DNA of 64,000 bases from Gnetum montanum (taxonomy: Eukaryota; Streptophyta; Gnetopsida; Gnetales; Gnetaceae): positions 239,152 through 303,151 of the forward strand of contig MNCI01002798.1 in assembly GCA_015680685.1 (NCBI GenBank), written 5' to 3'. Under the pieces are notes generated by a model. The model did no database searches. It had not been told where the DNA came from and saw only the letters and a program-made list of their open reading frames with translations. Position 1 is the first letter of the stretch, and every line of letters starts with the position of its first letter. This document shows, piece by piece, positions 48,691 through 58,843 of this stretch. A program made the translations under genes and the position numbers.

Positions 48691-50157
48691 TGTAACACCA
48701 CATGAACTAGGATTAGGTTTAAAAGACATTACTTTAGATAAACACTAAAAAGTGCAAGAAACAAAACATTGCTTGATAACAATTGAAAAGATGCCAAGAA
48801 AATTGGACAAGCAAAGTAGTAGGCATCCCTAAGAAAAAATGTGCATAGGAACAAGAAAAATGTAACAAAAAGAAAAAATGTCATAAAATAATGGAGTGAT
48901 AGTAGCTGCATGCATCCAAAACCTAACCTGTACCCTAATCAAAGTAGAATGATCCCTATTGCCCAAGCCAAAGATTACAAAATAGTTACCAAAAATTTAA
49001 TAGTTGAAATCAACTACAAAATTAAATATAAATACTCTTGTATTGCAAATGCATCCAACAAAGGCATTTGTCTCTAACATTGAATAAAAATTATCAAATT
49101 TCAATAACTAATATACAATCAATGCAACATAAATAAAGCTCATATCAAAGTTAGGTTTGCATCAAAGATAGGTAAAGCACCATACAAATTTTCACATGAA
49201 GTACAATTATATAAATCCCAAATGATCATTATAGCATAGAATCAAACAAATCCACTAGAAATATAAGAGAAAAATCTACTAAAGATCTAAAACATGAATT
49301 TAATCATTAACTTCTTCTACTAACTACTACTCATCCAAACTAATAAAATCACCTTAAAAACATAGAAACACAAAGGGAATTAGCCTTAATAATGAGTATG
49401 GTAAACAAGCTAGAAATACTTTCTTATGGGATTCATTAGTGGCATCAAGTAGCTAGATAGTCATGCTCAAGGAATTACAAGCACAAGAAGTAACTACAAA
49501 CAAAATTTAGCATACTAAAAACACCATAAACTAATCAAATCATAAGTATTAGTCCAAATAAATAATTAAAGCTAATAAACTAAAACTCAACCACCACCCA
49601 CTAAATCCTAAACAACCAAATGAATGAAATGACACTTACTAACAAAGTTGACTTCATAAGTATCTAGCTAGCTACCAAAAAATGCTTCCCTCATAATCTC
49701 TATAAATTAATTAATGCTTACTGACAAGCGTAACTGCAGAACTATTGGGTTCGCCACTGAGAAAGATTTTTCCTATAGTCACTACAAAAGTTATCATCGC
49801 TAACAAATTGAATCTAAAGTCAAATGGTTTAATACCAATTTGAAAACATCTCATAAACAAATTCTTTGATGGTGGGGAGACAAATCCAAAACTTTAGTGA
49901 AGCCACAAGGATCAAAGACCCAAAACTATATTACCAAACTAAATTTCTAAGATGTCAAACTCAGGTCAAATTTGAAATGTATGTTCTAACAAATGTTTGA
50001 AAATGTAAAAAACAAATGATAAAAAGGAAATATAAGTTCTTTGAGGTTATTCTAAACTACTAAAAATAATAAAATATTATCAATTTTTCTTTTAGGTTTT
50101 TAGGCTTTCTAGGTAACCCTAGAAGCTATGTTGTTTTTATTTTCTTAATATTATAAT

Positions 50158-51186
50158 TGATGAGACACAATATCGCATGCACCGCGATATCGCGTATGTG
50201 ATATCGCAGCCGTCATGATATTACATCCCATGCGATATCGTGTACGCGATATCGCGGTCCACTGCCAAATCTATAAATAAGAGGTGGCACTCCCCTCATT
50301 TCTCATCCTGGTTTAGAAGTAGGGAAACTCTAGCAGTTTGATCACTCCAGAGATAGATTATTTTCCATGTGCCCGCAGTAGGAGTCCTAGAGTGAACGGA
50401 TCTTTATTCAAGCAACATTGTACATGAACACAAGTTGTGTACGAAAATAAAGATGAACTTGATTGGATAAACCTTGCAGTGCATGTAATAGGATTTTATT
50501 TAAATGTTATTTATTGCTTTCCTAGAATGCGGTATGAGTATGACTTGATTACAAGCATCTAAGGATGTGTTCGGCTAGTTAAGGAATCGGCTGCTCATCG
50601 CATGCGGTATGAGTATGAATTGATTACGAGCATTGTGACTACTTGCTAACCCAGTGGCGTATTCCAGGATCTATGCTTGGTAATCCCAGTGGTAGTCCCA
50701 GATGTGTACAATTAGTCAAGGAATCGGCTGCTCATCGCACTTAGGTTAGTTAGGCTCTCTAAACCCTTTCCTCCTAGTTAGGTGCCTCAGTACGACCACT
50801 TCGAGCACGTGCATTACGTGTGGTGATCCCAGTAACGATTAGGGTTTGGTAGCCACAGTTGCATCGATTCAGGATGTGTACGGTAAGTAGGAATGGATGC
50901 TGACACTAGTTAATTTAGACTTAGGTCCTTAGTTAGAATTAGTTAGCTCTCTCAACCCTTCACCCTTTAGCATAGGAGAAAAACCAGAAAAGCTATAAAA
51001 ATCATATACCTTGGACTTACTTAACCATACACCGTGACAACAACAAGTAAGTCTGGGAAGACAACAAATGATTAAGCCCAAGTGTTCCATGGGGCATTTA
51101 GGCATTTAGTCTGTGAAGTTCGACCGGATCATGCATGCTACACTCGTTTCGTATGGTTGAGTGTAGGGGTACCTCGCCACTCATCA
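50158..51186 (+). repeat. 5' LTR of element B
   Basis: 1029 bp, TGATGAG to CTCATCA. U3 has a GATATC palindrome array (50170-50256). A TATA box CTATAAATAAGA is at 50271. A roughly 76-bp segment beginning ATGCGGTATGAGTATGA is duplicated (50526 and 50602). AATAAAG signals occur downstream. Against the 3' LTR I estimate about 7% difference over 430 bp by eye, mostly transitions. Confidence 0.9.
50170..50256 (+). promoter_or_regulatory. GATATC palindrome array upstream of LTR TATA box
   Basis: Four to five GCGATATCGC-like palindromes, some paired around GTAC so that the pair is itself a near-perfect 24-bp palindrome. The array lies 15-100 bp upstream of the TATA box. Similar arrays occur in the LTRs of A, D (3') and E. 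It could be a dimeric activator site or a hairpin. Confidence 0.6.
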
Positions 51187-51187
51187 T

Positions 51188-51205
51188 TGGCACCATTGCC
51201 GGGGA
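51188..51205 (+). other. Primer binding site of B (tRNA-Asp-like)
   Basis: TGGCACCATTGCCGGGGA matches the tRNA-Asp complement TGGCGCCGTTGCCGGGGA at 16 of 18 positions. It is the best preserved copy in the window. Confidence 0.85.
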
Positions 51206-51325
51206 CTAAGTGTTTGTGCGTCAAATAGAACATAAGGGATATCACTCACATCGTTGTGAGCCTGAATGAACCTTCGGGTTAATCAAGAAAAATTTATATA
51301 ACGGTGAATTAGCACATTGATCAAA

Positions 51326-54300
51326 ATGCCTTCTTCTCATAAGAGCAAATCACCACCTAAGGACCACACACGAGATAGTCGGCAAGCTAAAACACATAAC
51401 CCAAATCAGCCAAGTCCTAAACAATATAAGATGACATATACTCATCCCGATGAGTATATTCCTAACTTTACTTTTATTCTCCATCAAGATTAACAGCTGT
51501 GATGGAGAGATTTACAAGGTAACATTGTGTTACCTCTAGATTGATCAATCTCTCACATGCTTTTCCGTGCCTTGGCACAGATAGGCATGATCGAGCTATA
51601 TGCTGAATACGTTGCAGAAGATTTTGACATGAGGGATTATTATCCCACAGATGCCCAATGTATGAGAGACTTAAGGCAAGAGAGCCAACATGTACTATTG
51701 AAGGGCAAGGTCCTGCACGTCCTTAGTGAAATAGGAGATGAGGAACCCCTTATCACGGGTTCTTTAGCAAAAGATGTTTCCCCTCCTAACGATGATGAGG
51801 AGGTTGGGTATCAGAACCTATGATCAATGATACATAACATTGGTTTTGATGCTCGTGAACAATAACTGTTCACAGAGGGAACAACCACTCATGCTAAGGA
51901 TGGGCACTTTGATTGTCACCACGATCGGGGCTATAGCAGCCGAAGAGAAGGTAAGAAACATCATCATGACGATGCTTCCCCTTCTTCTTCTCCTTCTTCA
52001 CATCACCCACCCTCTCCTTCCAGATCTAAGTGCAGCCACCATAAACATAAAGGTGAGGATAAAAGTAAGAAGGATGAAAGACCTCGACGGGAAAGTCGAG
52101 AGATAGGACAAAGGCAAGGACGTAGGAAGAGTAGGGAACAACATAGACATCACAGGCGTCATGAAAGAGATGATCATGATGAGCCCCTACTCGCAACCCA
52201 AAGTATGCTTGACATAATGGAGGCAGTTAGGATTTCCACAAGGCACTTAAAAGATAGTCAGATCAAACGATTAGACATGAACAACATCCCATGATTTGAA
52301 GGGGCATAAAATGCTAATCTGCAAAATCATTTACAAGCATTCCACGATGCCTGCACCTTGCAAAATATAGAAAATGAGTGGCAAAAGCTTAAGTTGTTCC
52401 CAAGGACACTCACTAAAGAAGTAGAGAGCTGGTACTGGTCCTTAGAACCAAAAACGATCAGGAGGTGGAGTACGATGCTAGAACTATTCAATGAAAAGTA
52501 TCAAACGTACTCCAGAGTGTCCAATTTTTGTAATCAGATCCAAGGCTGGAAGCAAGGTACACATGAACCCTTGGATGCTACCATAGCCCGCTATTATACA
52601 TTGTTACATCGTTGTCTGGGCCATGGGTACGCTCAACGGGATCAACTTTGCCACATTGTGGATGGGCTAAGGAATGAAACTAGAAGAACCCTTGGAACTT
52701 ATGCCCAAGGGAGAATCTCACAACTTAGAGCCCATAAAGTACGTAGCTTGTTGGAGTAAGTAGTAAAAGAAGAGGGTGAGCTACACAAAAGGGAAAGTGC
52801 GAAAGAGTACAACCATGATCCCTCCCTTCGAAAGAAGGGAGTGAAATTTTGTGATGATTAGGATGAGTCACCACTCAAAGAGTTGGTGAATCGGAAGACT
52901 TTGCTGATCCAAAAATTAACAACTGAGGTATCGGCCAAGGTAGACCAAATGTGGGATTCCTTAGACTCAAGAATTGAAATAGTCTTGAAAATTGTAGAAG
53001 AGTCTAAGGTAGAACAAAGTAGTCACAAAGCTAAGAAAAAGTGGAGAGATTTAGGCCCTACACATAACAAGGGTAAGGGGAAAATCACTAACTCCGATGT
53101 GGTTGTGGATTCGGATTCAGACGATGACGGTGGATGTGAGATCTGCCATTATGACCATCCTAAGGGATGTTGCCCCATCATCTCACATCTATAGGAGTCT
53201 AGGGTGTATGCGCTTAATCCAAGACTCAACCAATAGCAAACACCCCGCAGGTTACCTTATCCACAAGGTAACCCAAGGCAGTTCCACCATCCACTAACAT
53301 ATTATCCAAGTGGAACTCCACCACAACCTATCAGATAGCATCAGCAGTGGCAATACCCACAGTCATGGGGGATGCCACCGCCAACACAACAGTACCCTTA
53401 CCGGTAGCCCGATCCTTATGGATATTATGTGCAGCAGCCGATTTCTCCAAGTGACTCTATGGGTCACGCAACCCCCAACCATCACTACCAAGTTTGGGAG
53501 TACTTCAGAAGGACTCCTTCTCCTCCGGGAGACATCTCACATGCATCTCATCCTCCTAATCCATCTGCATCTCTTCCACCACAAGTAGTTTCCATAACAC
53601 CTCCTACTCCAACAATGCAAGAGGAACTTCCTCCTCAACCGCAGCAACGTTATGCTGCAAGAGCTGTAAATATCCAACCTGCTACTGGTTCTGACAATTG
53701 CAAAAAGAGAATACCTTACTTCAAGACCAAAAGCCCAGACAAACTCTCACAACAACAAGCGGTTGGGACCATGTACACTCCTCCACCATCTAACACTGCA
53801 GAGCACCCTTCAGTCCAACAGAGCGTAACACATATGGTTATGTTAACGCATACCGTGGTTGATTGGATCAAGGTGGGCCACCTTCCCAGGAAACTAACTG
53901 ACCCTGGGAGTCCCTTAATCTATTTGCAGATCACTAGAAATGAACCACATAGGGCTCTTCTTGACTCAGGTTCTAGAGTCAACTTAATTTCACGAGAGAT
54001 GTATCATGCCTAGAACCTGCCCCAACTCAAGAAGAGTAACATCCAATTAGAGCTAGTAGACCAGTCCATCACCATTCCCTTGGGATTGGTGGAGGACATC
54101 ATTGCCACTGTGTTTGGTTGGTCCTACCCAGCTGATTTTCTGGTGACTGAAGTGAACAACAACAAAGGGTACTTCCCGATTATAATGGGAAGGGCATGGC
54201 TTAGTACAGTAGACATATGCCTTAAGATCCGCAATCTTTCCTTGGAAATCTCTAAGATAAACATATGTGGAAAGATCGAGAAGAGGAAAGTTCCCTGGAT

Positions 54301-54466
54301 CACATACAGTGATTCATTGGGTGATGACATGGAGGAAATGCCTCCATGCAATAGGTGTGCCCTTGAAACCTTACAACAAAGATGCTTGTATGTAGCAACC
54401 ACACAAGAAGTAGTAAACACCCCATGGTTGATAGCTAGAAGCAGCAGAAAAATGTGCATGGAATGA
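51326..54466 (+). pseudogene. gag-protease of element B
   Basis: A single frame of 1047 codons from ATG 51326 to TGA 54464, broken by 14 nonsense codons but by no frameshift. Domains: N-terminal region (1-165); Arg/His/Ser-rich basic region (about 185-290); retrotransposon-gag core (about 330-450; ESWYWSLEPKTIRRWSTM, GHGYAQRDQLCHIVDGL); charged linker; zinc knuckle near residue 603 (CEICHYDHPKGCCP, C-X2-C-X3-H-X4-C intact); Pro/Tyr/Gln-rich region; retropepsin with catalytic ALLDSGSRVNLIS (Asp near residue 880) and PIIMGRAWLSTV (near 950). A C-terminal tail follows. It would form a particle and process it. In A the same protein is frameshifted. The start is set by this ATG, about 140 bp after the LTR. 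Confidence 0.9.
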
Positions 54467-54990
54467 ACTACGGAAACCCATACCAACAACAAAGGCATAG
54501 ACACATTGAAATATGAGCGTCGCCAACTTCCACCCCTCAACCTAAGAACGTCAGTTGGAAGAAGTTGGGCACTTCTATGAAATTCAAACAACCACTCATA
54601 TTTTGAATCTCTCCCTTACAACTCAGTCATGGGGGAGATGCCCACCTATGCTAATCATATGAGGCCCTTAGTTCTTTTAAGTTTTTGTTTTACACGTTTT
54701 TGTTTTACACGTTTTTGTTTTACAAATTTCTTTAACTTTTCTAATTTTTGTTTTACAAATTTCTTTAACTTTTCTAATTTTTATCTTACAAATTTCTTGA
54801 ACCTTTCTAGTTTTTGTTTTACAACATCATTATACTTTTCCAATTTTTTGTGTGCGTGTGTGTTCCACCATGTAAGTTTGTCACCCAATAAGTGTTCAGA
54901 ATGATGGTATGAACTGTTTCCATATTGATTACTCATGTTTGGTTTTTATCTTTAAGTCACAATGTTGATACTAAGGTATGTTCTTTTGAT
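54467..54990 (+). other. Spacer with AT-rich 33-bp minisatellite, element B
   Basis: 54680-54850 holds two 15-bp TTTTTGTTTTACACG units and four 33-bp units of ACAAATTTCTTTAACTTTTC type. A polypurine-like AGTCATGGGGG lies at 54625-54635. The open frame at 54629-54904 is low-complexity Phe/Asn repeat and not called. Confidence 0.6.
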
Positions 54991-55098
54991 ATGGTAGGCA
55001 ATGAGACCACTTCATCCATCCATCCACCAGTTTCTATGGTCTCTCTTGGCTTGGAAATGTATAGTCCCCTTCTAATAAGAACTTTAACGAATCGGTGA
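54991..55098 (+). other. Conserved micro-ORF, element B
   Basis: 35 codons starting MVGNETTSSIHPPVSMVSLG. It is nearly identical to A 19798-19893 over the shared 31 codons. It may be coding, or part of a conserved RNA element. Confidence 0.3.
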
Positions 55099-55139
55099 CT
55101 GGGCATTTCTCAAACTAAGGAAGGACTCAAGGATTGAAA

Positions 55140-55385
55140 ATGGTGTGACTTCAAAGGAACTTGATGTTTTTGTGTTGGTCATTCTGTTGGGTTCTTGAAT
55201 GTTTCTTCTTGAGTTTTCTTACCATTCTGACGTTACCCAATTCTCGGAAGCTGAGTTAATAAAAATAAAAATTCTTTGCATGGTGTGGTTCTCACGCATA
55301 AAAACACAAAACACAAAAAAAGAACCAAAGTGAGAATTCAAAGCACACCCCTTAGACGAATAAAATTGGGCTACAAGCACTGGTT
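55140..55385 (+). promoter_or_regulatory. Conserved block upstream of ORF2, element B
   Basis: Shared with A 19488-19770 and C 44870-45147. It includes GGTGTGGTTCTCACGCATAA and GAATTCAAAGCACACCCCTT, ending at the ORF2 start. Confidence 0.45.
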
Positions 55386-55757
55386 ATGGAACCAAAAGTG
55401 TTCCCTCTAACTAAGGCCCTTCTCGCTTCCCATTCTCTCCTTTGTTTTGTTGGAATGGTGGTGGCTCTTAGAGAGTGCATTCTTGTTGACCAAGTGGATG
55501 GTTTAACCGAATGCATTGATGCGAAGTCATTGGATGTGGTTGGTTTGAGGCCAGAGTTGGAATGAGAGTTGCTATGTCACATTAATCGTGAAACACACAA
55601 GGGGCTATACACTACCTTGTTCTTGGGATTCCATTCCATCCTCTTCTTTTCACCCTTCTATCCTCTGTTCACCTCATTACCGGTTGTATCATTAGTGTAT
55701 ATATTTTGGTAGATGCATTGTTTTATTTTCGGTAAATTCTTGTGGTTAATACTTTAA
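55386..55757 (+). pseudogene. ORF2 of element B, two nonsense codons
   Basis: Same length and frame as the intact ORF2 of A. It starts MEPKVFPLTKALLASHSL and contains ECIDAKSLDVVGLRPELE. The first stop is TGA where A has TGG (Trp), the second TAG where A has TTG (Leu). The C-terminal part is hydrophobic. No indel separates the two over 372 bp. Confidence 0.5.
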
Positions 55758-56152
55758 CTCTTGTTCCAAATGACATTCCCAGAGCCTACGGACTCTTTGA
55801 ATATGGGTTTGTCAAGGCATTAAGGGCATGAGCCTACTTTGGGGATGATCCATTGACATTCCTATTTGGAGCATCTGTTAACTTATTTTCCCTAACATTT
55901 TTGCAATTAATTTTCTTTTGTTCATTTCCATCTTGACATTCATTTTATCGATGCCATAGTTGTCCCTTTTTATCTATCTTTCTTACTCCTTTTCTTTCTC
56001 TATTCTAATGCTACCGGAGATTCGTGATTAGTCATGGGGGTACGGGGCCTGATTTTTTTGATTTTCTCCTAGCTCCAAAAATTTTTGATTTTCTTCCTAA
56101 CCCCTACACCTTCGGTAGTCATCATTAATATATTCCCAGATCCATATCATCC
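55758..56152 (+). other. Region between ORF2 and ORF3 of B
   Basis: T-rich, no gene seen. It has an internal polypurine-like motif ATTAGTCATGGGGGTA (56027-56042), shared with A and, up to GGGGG, with C. Confidence 0.5.
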
Positions 56153-56455
56153 ATGCCACAACCTAGCCAATGGACTTACACTGAAGCAAGGTATCAATTC
56201 CATAATGATTCATTTACCCTTGTTAATATAAGATTGTGTTTTGTGTGCAGATGGTGATCATACAAACAACAGAGTGGATCTGGATCAAATACTTGAAATG
56301 CAGTAGTGTTGAAGTAGCTATGCAAGGAGCAAGATCGATGGCCCATTTACGGATGGACAATGAAGGTGCAATCTTGGCGTTGGCAGCAGCAACACTTCTT
56401 TCTCTCTCTTTCTCTCTCTTTCTTAGCTACCAACAAAGGCCTGATGTCATTGTAA
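56153..56455 (+). pseudogene. Possible ORF3 of element B
   Basis: 101 codons from ATG 56153 to TAA 56455, starting MPQPSQWTYTEARYQFHNDS. It contains LCKEQDRWPIYGWTMKVQSW. Three internal stops break it. The matching frame in A shares most residues. An alternative frame (56236-56481) is also open, so coding is uncertain. Confidence 0.35.
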
Positions 56456-56604
56456 TAAGGTGTTCACCCTTGTTGTCATGAACACCAGTTTTGTCAAGTC
56501 TTGTAATAATGATCCGTTCACATGTCATCCCATTAGTTCCATTTCCCTCAATAATTCCATACCTACCTAATATTATTGTAAGGAACTCGAGGACAAGTTT
56601 TCAT

Positions 56605-56619
56605 TCAGTCATGGGGGTA
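56605..56619 (+). other. Polypurine tract of B
   Basis: TTCAGTCATGGGGGTA-type sequence directly upstream of the 3' LTR. Confidence 0.75.
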
Positions 56620-57569
56620 TGATGAGATGTGATATTGTGGTCCACCGCCAAATCTATAAATAAGAGGTGGCACTCCCCTCATTTCTCATCCTTGTTTAGA
56701 AGTAGGGAAACTCTAGCAGTTTGATCACTCCAGAGATAGATTATTTTCCATGTGCCCGTAATAGGAGTCCTATAGTAAACGGATCTTTATTCGAGCAACA
56801 TTGTACCTGAACACAAGTTGTGTACGGAAATAAAGACGAACTTGATTGGATAAACCTTGCAGTGCATGTAATAGGATTTTATTTAAATGTTATTTATTGC
56901 TTTCCTAGAATGTGGTACGAGTACGAATTAATTACGAGCATCTAAGGATGTGTACAGCTAGTCAAGGAATCGACTGCTCATCGCATGTGGTATGAGTACG
57001 ACTCAATTACGAGCATTGTGACTACTTGCTAACCCAATGGCATATTCTAGGATCTATGCTTAGTAATCCCAGTGGTAGTCCCAGATGTGTACGATTAGTC
57101 AAGGAATCAGCTGCTCATCGCACATAGGCTAGTTAGGCTCTCTCAACCCTTTCATCCTAGTTAGGTGCCTCAATACGACCACTTCGAGCACGTGCGTTAC
57201 ATGTGGTGATCCCAGTAGTGATTAGCATTTGGTAGCCACAGTTGCATCGGTTCAGGATGTGTACGGTAAGTGGGAACGGATGCTGATGCTAGTTAATTTA
57301 GACTTAGGTCCTTAGTTAGAGTTAGTTAGCTCTCTCAACCCTTCACCCTTTAGCATAGGAGCAAAACCAGAAAAGCTATAAAAATCATATACCTTGGACT
57401 TACTTAACCATACATCGTGACAACAACAAGTAAGTCTAGGAAGACAACGAATGATTAACCCCAAGTGTTCCATGGGGCGTTTAGGCATTTAGTCTGCGAA
57501 GTTCGACCGGATCGCGCGTGCTATGCTCGTTTCGTATGGTTGAGTGTAGGGGTACCTCGCCACTCATCA
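56620..57569 (+). repeat. 3' LTR of element B
   Basis: 950 bp, TGATGAG to CTCATCA, with a TATA box at 56654-56663. It lacks about 79 bp of U3 relative to the 5' LTR, precisely the GATATC array (only GATATTGTGG remains). Confidence 0.9.
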
Positions 57570-58843
57570 ATAATACCTAGAAATTGAGGATCAATTTATA
57601 AAATCTTCTTATTTTTTCATGTGGCATCTACTAACATCATAAAAATTTATTATGACTTTGTTATGGGATCACAATGGATTAGGAAGGACAACTCATGATT
57701 CATCCTAGTAAGATGAACAACTTTTTCTTTTGGAATGTTTACATTGAGAGTTGTTTTGAGGATAAAAAATGAAAGAAATAGCTCAAAGCTTTAATTATAT
57801 AATGGAAATTTTGGGGAAAAATAGGAACAAAGATAAAACATAATCAAAAGTGGTTAAACCAAGTCAAAAAATTGATTAACATCCCATGCATGATAACAAC
57901 TCTCATAATTTCATCAAAATATAGAAAATAATAATAAAATATGAGAATATGATAATTTAGGCATTTTATTAAACAACTACTAAATAAACTAAGATTGACA
58001 AAAGAAATATTCATGCAAAACAAATAAAAATCCCATCAAATGAACTAAAAAGCATCAAATTACCCTACCTAAAATTGATAGTTCTACAAAAAGGATTGTT
58101 ACTTGGATTCAATCTTCTAAATAGGATTCTAATCCTAAGCAAAATTATAAGTTAATGATGGAATTTAAGTAAGATTGAAAAAGATGGTATAGTAAAGATT
58201 TTAGTTGTTAGCTTAGATCTAGATCTAGCTCCTCTTCAATGTAGCAAAGTCTTCCTTTTTAGCTCTATCTCCTAGATGTTAGCCATGCAATTGGATGATC
58301 TCTCATGAAGTAGTTGCCTAGTATATATTCTTGCAAGGCCTTAGTAGCATTGGAAAAAAAGAATAATCTCATGGAAAAATTAAAAATAAAAATAAATCCT
58401 AATTCTAAACGTATTGCTATTCTTTTTCTAGCATGGGTTGATATGTAGCACTAGCCTAATGGGCATCTCCTATGAAAAACGTAATAGCTATGACTAACCC
58501 CAAGTTAACAATTATGTCTAAGCCCCACACTAATTTGAAGGTCAAGTATTACCCATTTGAATTGAACCCATGATCTAGAACTTCCAAATCAAGTGTCTTA
58601 CCACTAGGCTAATACCTCATTGTTTAAAAAAAATGAAAACAAGACATTAAACTACATTTAATTAAAAGACTATTTAAATGGGAGAGCAAGGCACATAGCT
58701 CAAAATATAAAATCATAGTCAACCATCATAAAAGATTAATAAAGCATATACATAGATTAGAAAAAATGACATCAAGGATTAAAATGATAAGCATACCAAG
58801 GGGTAAGAAGTACCTCAAGTAGGGGTGTTACAGTCTTGCCCTC

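Larger units (their letters stand above)
50158..57569 (+). mobile_element. Element B, TR-GAG-like non-autonomous retrotransposon
   Basis: A complete 7.4-kb plus-strand element flanked by the exact duplication ATAAT (50153-50157, 57570-57574). The order is LTR, primer site, gag-pro in one frame, minisatellite, micro-ORF, conserved block, ORF2, ORF3, polypurine tract, LTR. There is no reverse transcriptase, RNase H or integrase. The roughly 2.1 kb between protease and 3' LTR is too short for a pol and shows no pol motif. Mobilisation must have used enzymes from another element. Confidence 0.9.
48691..58832 (-). repeat. Chromovirus 3' LTR, split by element B
   Basis: The LTR consists of 48691-50157 plus 57570-58832. 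The second copy at 1101-3539 is collinear across the B insertion point. Small open frames inside (for example 48729-48911) have no support. Confidence 0.75.

Noticed and set aside
51840-52106. Alternative-frame protein overlapping gag of B
   Set aside because: It is a shadow of the basic region of gag, which is open in the main frame over the same DNA.
54124-54591. 155-residue minus-strand frame opposite the protease of B
   Set aside because: It is antisense to a recognised retropepsin, which explains the DNA.
54629-54904. Phe/Asn-repeat protein in element B
   Set aside because: It is the translation of a 33-bp AT-rich minisatellite. The frame is not meaningful.
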